A DNA stretch of 64,000 bases, from NCBI GenBank assembly GCA_012522795.1, contig JAAYJT010000042.1, positions 1 to 64,000 of the forward strand, read 5' to 3'. The notes below the pieces were generated by a model. It was not told the DNA's origin. It searched no databases and saw nothing but the letters and a program-made list of their open reading frames with translations. The position numbers and the translations under genes were made by a program. The stretch is from Bacteroidales bacterium. GTDB taxonomy: Bacteria; Bacteroidota; Bacteroidia; Bacteroidales; JAAYJT01. Positions 42,658-51,691 of this stretch are shown here, in pieces; position 1 is the first letter of the stretch, and the number at the start of each line of letters is the position of its first letter.

Positions 42658-45021
42658 TTAAATTCCTTCATGCTCGGTTCTTTCAATAATTTCATTCTGG
42701 AGTGTTTCGCTGAGATCATTGAAATAATCAGAATAACCGGCTACACGAACTATCAAATCCCGGTATTTCTCCGGATGTTTTTGAGCATCTCTCAAAGTGT
42801 CAGCATTTACAACATTAAATTGTATGTGGTGTCCGTCAAGTTTAAAATAGGTTCGAACCAAAGCTGCCAATTTAGTAATTGCTTCTTCAGAATTGAAAAA
42901 CGAAGGCGAAAATTTTTGATTTAGCAGAGTACCTCCGGTTTTAATATGATCAATTTTTGCCGCTGATTGAAGTACTGCCACCGGACCATTATGGTCAGCC
43001 CCCTGAACCGGACTAATACCTTCACTCAAGGGTTCGCCTGCAAGCCTCCCATCAGGCATTGCGCCTATAACACTTCCGAAATAAACATGGCTGGTAGTAG
43101 GCAGCATGTTGATCCTGAATACTCCGCCTCTGTATGTTTTCCGACCGGTCACAGCTTTATGAAAACTATTGAAAACCCTTGCAGCATGCTGGTCTGCCTC
43201 ATCATCATTATTGCCCCATTTTGGAGTTTCATAAACAAATTTATAGCGCCACTGATCAAAATTATCAAAATTTGCCTCTAAAATATCTGTTAACTCTTTC
43301 ATTGACAGCATTCTGTTATCAAAAACCCATTTTTTGAGAACACTAAGATTATCTGTTATACTGCCTAATCCTACTCCCTGAACATAACTTGTATTGTAGC
43401 GTGCGCCACCGGCATTGTAATCTGTGCCGTTTGATATGCAGTCATCAATTAAGAGAGACAGGAAAGGAGCGGGCATATGATCAGCATAGAGTTTTTCAAT
43501 ACGATTATTGCCTTCTATTTTAATGTCAATAAAATAATTCAATTGCTTTTCAAATGCCTGATAAAATTCCTCAAAACTTTGAAAACTGCTTGCTTCACCG
43601 GTTTTAATACCGATTTGTTTTTTTGTTCCTGGGTCAAACCCATTAAAAAGCGTAATTTCCAGTACTTTGTTCAAATTGAAATATCCTGAGAGAGTATAAG
43701 CTTCAGTTCCAAAAGCACCGGTTTCAACACAACCACTTGCGCCGCCGTTACGAGCATCAACCAATGATTTACCCTGACTGAGCAATTGCTGGATTATAGC
43801 ATCAGTGTTAAAAATCGAAGGTTGCCCGAAACCGGTTTTTATTATTTTAAAAGCACGTTTCAAAAATTTATCAGGGCTTTTTTTACTTATCTGAACCATG
43901 CTGCTTGGTTGCAGTATGCGCATTTCTTCAATGACATCGAGAATAAGATATGAAAGTTCATTAACTGCATCCGAACCATCTTCCTTCACCCCGCCTAAAT
44001 TAATAAGAGAAAAGTCGGTGTAGGTATTGCTTTCAAGAGCTGTAACTCCCATTTTCGGAGGAGACGGATGATTGTTGAATTTCACCCAGAAAGCCATTAG
44101 CAATTCCTTAGCCTTTTCTGTAGTTAAGGAACCTCCCTGAAGTTCTCTTCTGTAGAATGGCAGCAAATGCTGATCAAGTCTGCCTGGATTGAATGAATCC
44201 CAGGGGTTAAGTTCTGTAATTACACCCAGATGAATAAACCAGTAATGTTGTAATGCTTCATGAAAAGTTTGGGGTGCATTCAAAGGTACCCTCCGGCATA
44301 TCCTTATCATCTCCAGTAGTTCATTCTGACGGGCCTCACTCTTCTCAGCAAGTAGTATCTTTTCAAGCTCATCGGCATGACGATTTGCAAACTCGACAAT
44401 AGCGTCAGCAACTATTTCCATTGCCTCAAGTTCGTGTTTTTTGTCTTTTGCTTTGGGATCATTGGAAAAATCAAGTTTTTTCAAAGCACTTCCTATCTCA
44501 TTTTTGAGATCTGCCATTCCTTTCTGAAACAGGGATTTGCCGGCTACAGTATGCCCGGGGGCTCGTTGTTCCTGAAATTCAGTAAAAACTCCTGCCTGAT
44601 ATGCATTTTTCCATTCCTCAGTCATGTTTTCAAACACCTTGTCGCGCTGGGTTTTACCTTTCCAGAAAGGAATTATCTCATCCTGATATGCTTTACGGGT
44701 ATTATCATCCACTTTGAATGAAACTTTTGGGCGCTTATGTATAATTTCAAGGTCTTCCAAAGAATGAAGACAAATTTCAGGATAGGTAGAGGCAGCTTTG
44801 GGCATATTACCGCGTTCGCCAACAATTAATTCATCGGGAAGGATACATATTTTTTTATGCCTCATTATATGTCTGAAACATTTAGCCCTTAAAACCGGAA
44901 CAGGCGTTTCCTGTATTTCAGCAAACTTATAAAACTCAGTGACTAAAAGTGCTCTTTCTGCTGAAAGTGTATTGATAGCGTTAATACTGTTATTTCTTAA
45001 TTTTTGTATTCGATGGTTCAT
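42658..45021 (-). CDS. hypD: trans-4-hydroxy-L-proline dehydratase (glycyl-radical enzyme)
   Basis: A 787-residue glycyl-radical enzyme. The thiyl cysteine is C431 with E433 in ASGCVETGAFGTEAY, the substrate-side D336 and F337 are in NTYTDFSLINLGG, and the radical glycine is G762 in VRVAGYSDYF. These positions are the ones I recall from Clostridioides difficile HypD (C434, E436, D339, F340), shifted by three, and the surrounding text matches that family along the whole length. It removes water from trans-4-hydroxyproline to give 1-pyrroline-5-carboxylate. The activase gene lies 13 bases upstream. Older annotation would say formate acetyltransferase. The enzyme needs anaerobic conditions. Confidence 0.88.
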   Translation of the reverse strand: MNHRIQKLRNNSINAINTLSAERALLVTEFYKFAEIQETPVPVLRAKCFRHIMRHKKICILPDELIVGERGNMPKAASTYPEICLHSLEDLEIIHKRPKVSFKVDDNTRKAYQDEIIPFWKGKTQRDKVFENMTEEWKNAYQAGVFTEFQEQRAPGHTVAGKSLFQKGMADLKNEIGSALKKLDFSNDPKAKDKKHELEAMEIVADAIVEFANRHADELEKILLAEKSEARQNELLEMIRICRRVPLNAPQTFHEALQHYWFIHLGVITELNPWDSFNPGRLDQHLLPFYRRELQGGSLTTEKAKELLMAFWVKFNNHPSPPKMGVTALESNTYTDFSLINLGGVKEDGSDAVNELSYLILDVIEEMRILQPSSMVQISKKSPDKFLKRAFKIIKTGFGQPSIFNTDAIIQQLLSQGKSLVDARNGGASGCVETGAFGTEAYTLSGYFNLNKVLEITLFNGFDPGTKKQIGIKTGEASSFQSFEEFYQAFEKQLNYFIDIKIEGNNRIEKLYADHMPAPFLSLLIDDCISNGTDYNAGGARYNTSYVQGVGLGSITDNLSVLKKWVFDNRMLSMKELTDILEANFDNFDQWRYKFVYETPKWGNNDDEADQHAARVFNSFHKAVTGRKTYRGGVFRINMLPTTSHVYFGSVIGAMPDGRLAGEPLSEGISPVQGADHNGPVAVLQSAAKIDHIKTGGTLLNQKFSPSFFNSEEAITKLAALVRTYFKLDGHHIQFNVVNADTLRDAQKHPEKYRDLIVRVAGYSDYFNDLSETLQNEIIERTEHEGI

Positions 45022-45034
45022 TTATTATTCTGTA

Positions 45035-45829
45035 TTATCCTCCAATACTTATAAATGGAGCTGAATTATTAAAAAAATCTTTTATTTCTGCAGCTTTCTG
45101 CGAATCATAATTTTCCGAAACCGAATAAACCGGTATCCTGCCCATTCGTTCATATTTATTATATGCTGAAGAATGATAAGGCAAAAGATCAATACGGATT
45201 ATTCCGGGTGTTGACTCAATAATATTTCTGAGTGCTTCAAGATTGGCTATATTATCAGTGATATCAGGAATTAACGGGATTCGGATTATAATTGGTTTGT
45301 TGTTTTTGCTGATGATCTTTAAGTTGCTTAAAATCAACTGATTACCCACTCCTGTATATTGTGTGTGTTTTTGTTCGTCAGCAATTTTCAGGTCATATAA
45401 AAACAAATCAGTAAATGGCAGAATGCTTTCAAGAACCTGAGGTTCAGCATATCCGCAGGTATCAATAGTTGTGTGAATATTTTCATTTTTACAGGCATTG
45501 AGCAAAGAGCCCGCAAATTCTCCCTGCATCATCGGTTCGCCACCCGATAAAGTTACACCACCGCCTGATTCTTCATAAAAAGGAATATCCTTCTTAACAA
45601 TTTTCATAACCTCATCAACGCCCATCCATTTTCCAACTTTTTCAACTGAGGAGAATACCTTATTACCGATTTTTTTATTCTTTCTGATAGTTTCAGTTTC
45701 ATTTTTCTGACTCTCCGGATTATGACACCATGCACAACGCAACGGGCAACCTTTAAGAAAGACAGTTTGCCTGATACCTGGTCCGTCGTGGACTGAGAAA
45801 CTTCGTATATCGAATATAAGCCCCAGCAT
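45035..45829 (-). CDS. Glycyl-radical enzyme activase (radical SAM), short form
   Basis: A 264-residue radical SAM enzyme that installs the glycyl radical on the neighbouring HypD. The cluster motif is GCPLRCAWCHNPE (CxxxCxxC), with FSVHDGPGIRQTVF before it and the SAM-binding GGGVTLSGGEPM after. Most activases of this group carry an added ferredoxin-like part with two CxxCxxxC sets between CHNPESQ and the GGE motif; here that stretch is only about 45 residues, lysine-rich, and has no cysteine. It therefore resembles the minimal PflA build. It is first in a two-gene operon with hypD. Confidence 0.9.
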   Translation of the reverse strand: MLGLIFDIRSFSVHDGPGIRQTVFLKGCPLRCAWCHNPESQKNETETIRKNKKIGNKVFSSVEKVGKWMGVDEVMKIVKKDIPFYEESGGGVTLSGGEPMMQGEFAGSLLNACKNENIHTTIDTCGYAEPQVLESILPFTDLFLYDLKIADEQKHTQYTGVGNQLILSNLKIISKNNKPIIIRIPLIPDITDNIANLEALRNIIESTPGIIRIDLLPYHSSAYNKYERMGRIPVYSVSENYDSQKAAEIKDFFNNSAPFISIGG

Positions 45830-46194
45830 TTATAGATTTATAAAGCTTCGTGTAAGCAGTTGAATTAGAATTTATCAATTGAATATTGAAGAAGCTGAAA
45901 ACAAAAAATGCTTGATCAGCAAATCCAGCAGGCAAACAGGCCTTTGCCGTTATTGTGGTATAGGGTGTGAATGATAAATTGATTCATTTGAATCTGATTT
46001 TCTGCAAAAATAATAAAACACTTTTATTAAAAGCAGATTTGCTCAATTTCAAAAACTAATAATTATTTAATGATCTGAATTTCAATCATCTAAATGCGAC
46101 CCTTAATTTTGATACTTTATTAGTGAAAATAATTATCCTTGAAAAAATAGGGCATAGTTCTTTACAAAAACTAAATGTGTTTTTACGGGATGTC
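45830..46194. other. Intergenic region upstream of the hypD operon
   Basis: About 365 bases. A minus-strand TATTTTTG at 46005-46012 could drive the operon through a leader of about 175 bases. On the plus strand, 45936-45971 holds a short frame ending RQTGLCRYCGIGCE and a stop, with the look of a molybdopterin-oxidoreductase iron-sulfur motif but no ATG and no continuation. No known riboswitch fold was recognised in the long leader. Confidence 0.4.
46005..46012 (-). promoter_or_regulatory. Possible -7 box for the activase-hypD operon (TATTTTTG)
   Basis: Minus-strand match to TAnnTTTG, 175 bases before the activase ATG; no clear -33 element. Confidence 0.35.
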
Positions 46195-47565
46195 TTATAT
46201 TTTTCTTACAAAAAGCTGAGCAGTTTCATAATTTACAACCACTATTTCTTCACCTTTCTCAATAAAATCACTATCGGATGAAGCATCATAAATTTCATTA
46301 TCAATAATAATCTTTCCTGAAGGACGAAGCACAGTATGGGCGCGCCCTGTTTTACCAATTAAGCCGCTGTAACTGATATCAGCAGATGTGAATCCTTTTT
46401 TGGCATCCTGAACAGCATCAAGTGCCAGACGTCCAAATATTGTTGTTGTGAACATTTTCCGGGTTAGATAAAAAGAGCCGATCAATGAAAGAAATGCTGC
46501 TATTGATACAATGAAAAACGATTTTATAATCTCCTGAAAATATTGCGGACCGAAATTCAAATCCATATTGTCAGTCATAGCGAGCATAAGTCCGGCAAAA
46601 GCCAGTATGATCCCAGCTATGCCAACAACCCCGAATCCTGGTATGGCGAATATCTCTATAGCAATAAGTATCAATCCTATAACAAAAATAATTATCTCCC
46701 AATTGGCAGCTATGCCTTCAAGATATAATGGTGCAAAATATAGTAATGCAGCCGTAATGGCAGCAATAAGCGGAAATCCCACTCCGGGAGTCTGGAGCTC
46801 AAAATATATACCTCCAATTATTACCATGATGAGCAAACCACTTATAATAGGGCTGATAAGAAATCCAATTATTTTATCAAGTGTGGTTAATTGCTGCTCA
46901 GTAATTTCATAATTATCAATACCTGCTTTTTCCAGTAAATCCACAACACTCTCAGCTTTACCTTCACAAAATCCTTGTAGAATGGCTTCTGAAGCTGTAA
47001 ATGTAACAACTTGTCCTGTATCAGTAACATTTTCAATAGCAATACGCGGATCAACCATAGCCTGTGCTATATCAGGGTTACGTCCTTTCGACTCAGCAGT
47101 CGAACGCATCATCGAGCGCATATAAGACTGATATTTGTCGGGTAGGGGAGCACCCGTCTGATCCACAACAGTTGCAGCACCTATGTTAGCTCCCGGGCGC
47201 ATGTAAATACTGTCGCAGGCTATTGCTATCAGAGCACCTGCTGATGCTGCATTATTGTCAATGAAAACAAAAACAGGTATGTTCGATTGCAAAATAATGG
47301 TTCTGATACTATCAGCAGCTTCAAGAGTGCCTCCATAAGTGTTCATATGTATCATTATCAGATCCATCTCTTTTTCATTAGCTTCCTTCATTGCTTTCTG
47401 GGTCGAACGCCAGATAGGCGGAGCAATAGGTTCTTTGATATCAAATTTATAAACCCTTATCAGCTTCTTACTGTCAATTTTGGTTCTGAGGCTTTCGTCT
47501 GCGTTAAGCCTACTTGAAAATATAAGCAATATACTTGCAAATAGTAATAAAAACTTGTATTTCAT
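46195..47565 (-). CDS. NfeD-family membrane serine protease
   Basis: A 456-residue protein. A signal peptide (1-22) leads to a ClpP-like serine protease domain (about 30-220) with the nucleophile in NNAASAGALIA and the lysine of the Ser-Lys pair likely in AESKGRNP. Four to five membrane segments (about 235-365) follow, and the end (about 385-456) is the NfeD OB-fold (GLIGKTGRAHTVLRPSGKI and ENEIYDAS-like text). Full-length NfeD proteins work beside SPFH/stomatin proteins on membrane quality; no stomatin gene is adjacent here. It is followed by no close gene on its strand. Confidence 0.9.
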   Translation of the reverse strand: MKYKFLLLFASILLIFSSRLNADESLRTKIDSKKLIRVYKFDIKEPIAPPIWRSTQKAMKEANEKEMDLIMIHMNTYGGTLEAADSIRTIILQSNIPVFVFIDNNAASAGALIAIACDSIYMRPGANIGAATVVDQTGAPLPDKYQSYMRSMMRSTAESKGRNPDIAQAMVDPRIAIENVTDTGQVVTFTASEAILQGFCEGKAESVVDLLEKAGIDNYEITEQQLTTLDKIIGFLISPIISGLLIMVIIGGIYFELQTPGVGFPLIAAITAALLYFAPLYLEGIAANWEIIIFVIGLILIAIEIFAIPGFGVVGIAGIILAFAGLMLAMTDNMDLNFGPQYFQEIIKSFFIVSIAAFLSLIGSFYLTRKMFTTTIFGRLALDAVQDAKKGFTSADISYSGLIGKTGRAHTVLRPSGKIIIDNEIYDASSDSDFIEKGEEIVVVNYETAQLFVRKI

Positions 47566-47582
47566 GTCTTTATAATATTTCT

Positions 47583-48383
47583 TTAATTAAAAAATTTCTT
47601 CATAAGCAACATAAATTCATCAAATAATGCCAGATTGGTAGCTACTATTTCCTTACCGTAGATATAATTATCCCGCCCTTTAAAATCACAAACCCTGCCA
47701 CCCGCCTGTTGCACAATAAACGCCCCTGCAGCTACATCCCATGGATGTAAGCCATATTCGTAAAAACTTTCAAAACGCCCACATGCAACATAAGCCAGAT
47801 CAAGGGCTGCAGACCCCAGCCTTCTTATACCTGTTGCATTTTGCATGAGATACGAAAACAAGTCAATGTAGGGTTGTAAACGACTGAAATCGTAATAAGG
47901 AAATCCTGTGGCGATTAAAGCCTGATGCATTTCTGAAGTCCTTGAAACTTGAATTTCTCCGGAATTCAGATAGGCTTTGCTTTCTTTCCACGCGTAAAAA
48001 CACTCTCCGGAATTTATTTCATAAACCACTCCCATCAGGGTTTCATTACCTCTTATCAAAGCTATACTGATACAAAAAATTGGAATTGAGTGGATAAAAT
48101 TAGTAGTTCCGTCAAGTGGGTCAATTATCCACATGTATTCTTTCAAATCAGTGTTTGCAACATTTTCCTCAGCTAGTATTCCTGATCCTGGAAGAATCTT
48201 CATTAAGTCTTCTACAAGTTTTAATTCGGACTGTTTGTCAACAAAAGTTACAAAATTATTAGGTCCTTTTTCTATGATATCTGTTTCGTTAATGGCCGAT
48301 GCCTGCTCCCTGATGAAAGCTCCTGTTTTCTTAGCTAATTCAATAGTTTGATGGCAAATATCTTCTAATTGTCTATAATTCAT
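47583..48383 (-). CDS. Inositol-monophosphatase-family phosphatase
   Basis: A 266-residue Mg-dependent phosphatase. The metal-binding motifs are complete: FVTFVDKQSELKLVEDL, the GILAEEN glutamate pair, WIIDPLDGTTNFIHSIPIFC and the late HPWDVAAGAFIVQQAGG. Family members act on inositol phosphate, histidinol phosphate, 3'-phosphoadenosine 5'-phosphate or sugar phosphates; the WIIDPLDGTTNF form is most like SuhB-type enzymes. Its start overlaps the lgt stop by four bases, so the two genes are translationally coupled. The nfeD gene follows after 17 bases on the same strand. Confidence 0.9.
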   Translation of the reverse strand: MNYRQLEDICHQTIELAKKTGAFIREQASAINETDIIEKGPNNFVTFVDKQSELKLVEDLMKILPGSGILAEENVANTDLKEYMWIIDPLDGTTNFIHSIPIFCISIALIRGNETLMGVVYEINSGECFYAWKESKAYLNSGEIQVSRTSEMHQALIATGFPYYDFSRLQPYIDLFSYLMQNATGIRRLGSAALDLAYVACGRFESFYEYGLHPWDVAAGAFIVQQAGGRVCDFKGRDNYIYGKEIVATNLALFDEFMLLMKKFFN

Positions 48384-49543
48384 TTTTTCTTTGTTTTTTT
48401 TCTGTGATCCAGTATCAGATAAATGGAACCGGTAATTCCTATAATTATCAGGACAAAAGAGATTATTTCAGCTTGTGTGATTTCCAGACTTCCAATGTGA
48501 TAAGGCGGATTTACCCTGATCTTTTCAATCAGAAAGCGCGATATACCGTTGATAACCAAATATATAGAGAATAACAAGCCATTTATCATGATTTTCTTCC
48601 TGATGAGCCAAACAAATATAAAGAAAATCAGTGCCATTACACTCTCATACAAAGATGTTGGATATACAGGCTGTTCAAGAACCCTGCAGAACTGCCCCGA
48701 ACAATTTTCTATTAATTCGCCTTCGCGTATGACATTGTGCGGAAAATCAAATGCCCAAGCCCAATCGGGTAAAAAGCTCAGCCATTCAGGTTTGGGATTC
48801 ACATTCACAATACCCCAGCAACCATCGCCAGAAAACTGACAACCTAGTCGCCCTACGCAATAGGCAAGCAGTAGGGCAGGGGCAGCAGAATCTACAAAAA
48901 TGAGCCAGTGTATTTTATTCTTACGGGCATACCAGATAAGGGTTATAGCCGCTACGATCAAACCACCATAAAATGTAAGACCCTGAAAAGCAAATAATGT
49001 CTTTATGGGATTAGCCAGAAATGCTGAGAGATTTTCAAGAATATCAAAAATCTTTGCACCAATAATACCTGTAACAGCAGCCAGCAATATGAAATTAGCG
49101 GTAAGCTCGTAAGGATGCACTTCTACATTTTCAACCACAGGTTTTGGAAGCTTCTTTTTATTATAACTCCTCCAGGTAGAAAACACTGAAGCTGCAGCAA
49201 GCAGTAGCCCTCCAATAATACTTCCTTCGCCTGAAAGCAAGAACTCCTGAGGATTTTCTACAAAAAATGAATAGTTAGTGATCATTGCCAACCCTTTAAA
49301 ACCTATTAAAAAACCAAGCAATCCACTTCCGGCTAATTCTTTTATACCTGCAGGTTTACCTTTTGTTATACTTTTATTCACAGGGCTCAAAATTCCTTGT
49401 TTTTCCTTACGTTTTAATTCTAAATAAAGAATGAATGCACCTACAACAAAAGCCAGGGCAACAAAAAAACCATAGGTCTGTATGGGTAATCTGATGGAAG
49501 TTCCAAACAGATCATTTATCATATCACTAAGTCGTGGATACAT
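48380..49543 (-). CDS. lgt: Prolipoprotein diacylglyceryl transferase
   Basis: A 387-residue polytopic membrane enzyme that moves a diacylglyceryl group from phosphatidylglycerol to the lobe-box cysteine of prelipoproteins. The signature lies in VGRLGCQFSGDGCWGIVN, with YPTSLYESVMALIFF and RFLIEKIRVNP near the end. It is longer than the typical 260-300 residues because of a first periplasmic/cytoplasmic stretch and an added loop (NVIREGELIENCSGQFCR), as is usual for Bacteroidota Lgt. It overlaps the phosphatase gene downstream by four bases and follows mtaB after 38 bases. Confidence 0.94.
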   Translation of the reverse strand: MYPRLSDMINDLFGTSIRLPIQTYGFFVALAFVVGAFILYLELKRKEKQGILSPVNKSITKGKPAGIKELAGSGLLGFLIGFKGLAMITNYSFFVENPQEFLLSGEGSIIGGLLLAAASVFSTWRSYNKKKLPKPVVENVEVHPYELTANFILLAAVTGIIGAKIFDILENLSAFLANPIKTLFAFQGLTFYGGLIVAAITLIWYARKNKIHWLIFVDSAAPALLLAYCVGRLGCQFSGDGCWGIVNVNPKPEWLSFLPDWAWAFDFPHNVIREGELIENCSGQFCRVLEQPVYPTSLYESVMALIFFIFVWLIRKKIMINGLLFSIYLVINGISRFLIEKIRVNPPYHIGSLEITQAEIISFVLIIIGITGSIYLILDHRKKTKKK

Positions 49544-49581
49544 GCTGACTATTTTTTTTATATTGATCTTTTTCTAAAATA

Positions 49582-50874
49582 TTAAAGAGGAGAATAACAA
49601 TAAACATTTTCCTTATCCAAAGTATCCAGTCTGATCTCAGCAATTTTATTTACCAGGTCCTTTCTGAAGAGAGTCCTGACACGAATGTAATTACTTGTAA
49701 ATCCGCTCATAAAACCATTATTATCTTCTGATTCAAACAATATTTTTTCAATCCGCCCAAAATTCTCTTTTAAGAATGTTGTTTTCTTTATTTCACCCAA
49801 CTCAAGCAGTTTGCCAACTCTTGCACGGATGATTCCGGGATTGATCTTATCAGGAAAGCTGCTTGCAAGGGTTCCTGGCCTTTCCGAGAATGGAAACACA
49901 TGCAAATAAGAGATCGGTAGCTGAGTGATAAGCGAAAAAGTTTCCTCATATTCTTCTTCGTTTTCGCCAGGGAATCCTGTAATAACATCGGCTGCTATGC
50001 ATGCATGAGGCAGTTTGCTTTTTATAAAATTTACGCGGTTTTTGAAAAGTTCAGAATCATAATGTCGCTTCATGCGTTTCAGAACTCCGTCAGAGCCCGA
50101 TTGAAGAGGAATATGAAAATGTGGCATAAATATTTTTGAACCGGCAACAAGATCAATTATTGGATCAGATAGTAAATCAGGTTCAATTGACGATAGCCTG
50201 AAACGTATATTAAAATCACTTTTTTCTATTTCCTGGAGTAGAGCAAAGAGGGTTTCATTATTGCCTTTGCCAAAATCACCAATATTCACTCCTGTCAGAA
50301 CCACTTCTTTCGGATCATTTTCCATTGCTGCCCTTATTTGAACCATAGTTTCCGAAATGGTATTACTGCGGCTTCTGCCACGCGCAAATGGAATTGTGCA
50401 ATAAGAGCAAAAATAATCGCAGCCATCCTGGATCTTAACAAATGTCCGCGTTCTGTCAGAACCTGAAAAAGATGGATAGAACTCTCTGCTTTTCAGGATA
50501 TTGGATATATTTATATGATCATTTAGTTTAACTGAATTATTTTGAAGATATTCCTTTAAACTGAATTTTTCAGAATTGTCCAAAACCAGCTTCACACCTT
50601 CAATTTTTGATAACTGCTCTGACCTAAGCTGAGCCATGCAACCAATGACTATTATATCTGCCTCGGGGTTCCGCTGATGAGCCTGCCTGATATACGATCG
50701 GCATTTTTTCTCTGCCATAGCTGTAACAGAGCAGCTGTGAACTACATAATAATCAGCACTATCGGTGAAATCAACTATCTGATAATCAGTTTCAAGATCG
50801 CGCGATAAACCTGATGTTTCAGCAAAATTCAGCTTACAGCCAAGGGTATGGAATGCAATGCGTTTTTTATTCAT
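49582..50874 (-). CDS. mtaB: tRNA t6A37 methylthiotransferase
   Basis: A 430-residue radical SAM methylthiotransferase that turns t6A37 of tRNA into ms2t6A. The N-terminal UPF0004 domain opens FHTLGCKLNFAETS, typical of MtaB, with further cluster cysteines in HSCSVTAMAEKKC and VIGCMAQL. The radical SAM motif is DGCDYFCSYCTIPFARG. A C-terminal TRAM-like part (about 370-430) binds tRNA. It is distinguished from MiaB by the TLGCKLN start. It may start an operon with lgt, the inositol-type phosphatase and nfeD. Confidence 0.93.
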   Translation of the reverse strand: MNKKRIAFHTLGCKLNFAETSGLSRDLETDYQIVDFTDSADYYVVHSCSVTAMAEKKCRSYIRQAHQRNPEADIIVIGCMAQLRSEQLSKIEGVKLVLDNSEKFSLKEYLQNNSVKLNDHINISNILKSREFYPSFSGSDRTRTFVKIQDGCDYFCSYCTIPFARGRSRSNTISETMVQIRAAMENDPKEVVLTGVNIGDFGKGNNETLFALLQEIEKSDFNIRFRLSSIEPDLLSDPIIDLVAGSKIFMPHFHIPLQSGSDGVLKRMKRHYDSELFKNRVNFIKSKLPHACIAADVITGFPGENEEEYEETFSLITQLPISYLHVFPFSERPGTLASSFPDKINPGIIRARVGKLLELGEIKKTTFLKENFGRIEKILFESEDNNGFMSGFTSNYIRVRTLFRKDLVNKIAEIRLDTLDKENVYCYSPL

Positions 50875-51117
50875 TTTTGTGCAAATTTAATGGTTTTGTC
50901 AATGTGTTGCATCGTCAGGAGAAACTAGCGGTTTTTATAATGCTGTTTTGCTGCTTCATTATTTTTTATGAAATACAGAATGAGTACCATGTTTATTTAT
51001 GTTTACAAAGCTTATTGAAGTAGAAAAAATATAAAACCAGAATAGTAAAATAGTGCCGGAATTGTGATAAATTTGAAAACCGATAATTAAACCGGAATCT
51101 TCAAATCAAAATGTAAA

Positions 51118-51441
51118 TTATTCAGGATTTTCGTCTGTAAATGAATCATCTGTTGTGACGGTATCAGAGTTGATAGTATCAGACTCATCAGGAATTCTGT
51201 TAGCTTCGTTGCTAAAAAGATCTTCTTCGAGCTTATCAATTTTGTCCAATTTCACTTTTACTTTTACCAAATAGCTGGTATCTTCAGTATCTACTGTTAT
51301 GGCATGAAAGAACTTGTTATTCGATAAATTTACCTTAACAACATGATTAGCATATCCTGACGGATATTTTTTCATAATCGCCTGAATCACTTCAGGTTCA
51401 AGGTTTTCGTAGTTGATGACTACTTTCTTTTTCAGATTCAT
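51118..51441 (-). CDS. Small conserved-looking protein of unknown function
   Basis: A 107-residue cytoplasmic protein. The first 75 residues look folded (KKKVVINYENLEPEVIQAI, MKKYPSGYANHVVKVNL, YLVKVKVKLDKIDKL), and the last 30 are acidic and low in complexity (ESDTINSDTVTTDDSFTDEN). There is no signal or membrane segment. I do not recognise the family with certainty, although similar short proteins with a YPxGY segment occur in Bacteroidota. It stands alone between mtaB and the TPR gene, with gaps of about 240 bases on each side. Confidence 0.65.
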   Translation of the reverse strand: MNLKKKVVINYENLEPEVIQAIMKKYPSGYANHVVKVNLSNNKFFHAITVDTEDTSYLVKVKVKLDKIDKLEEDLFSNEANRIPDESDTINSDTVTTDDSFTDENPE

Positions 51442-51621
51442 TTTTTAATCGAAATTTCGCGGCAATAATACATAAGAAATTGAAATATTTTAATGTTTCT
51501 TAAATTTTTTTGTAAAGTTTTTAATGAATCCATATTTTTTATAAACTGTAAGAAATAGCCGTTTTAGGATTATCTAAAGATAAAGTCATATAATTATTAT
51601 TATGTTAAATATGGTTTTTGA

Positions 51622-51652
51622 AATAAAAAAAAGGGGAAATATGTATTCCCCC
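51622..51652 (-). terminator. Rho-independent terminator after the TPR gene
   Basis: Hairpin GGGGAA/TTCCCC at 51633-51651; on the minus strand a run of T (A run at 51625-51632) follows. It lies 40 bases after the TPR gene's stop. Confidence 0.75.
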
Positions 51653-51691
51653 TCTTACTGCTAAATACTGATTATATTAAAATCTCAAGAA

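Noticed and set aside
42658-45021. Pyruvate formate-lyase or choline trimethylamine-lyase
   Set aside because: The GCVETGAFG context, TYTDF motif and residue spacing match hydroxyproline dehydratase; PFL would have a double-cysteine site and CutC a GCVEP context.
45830-46012. Riboswitch in the hypD leader
   Set aside because: The leader is long, but no known aptamer core could be recognised by eye.
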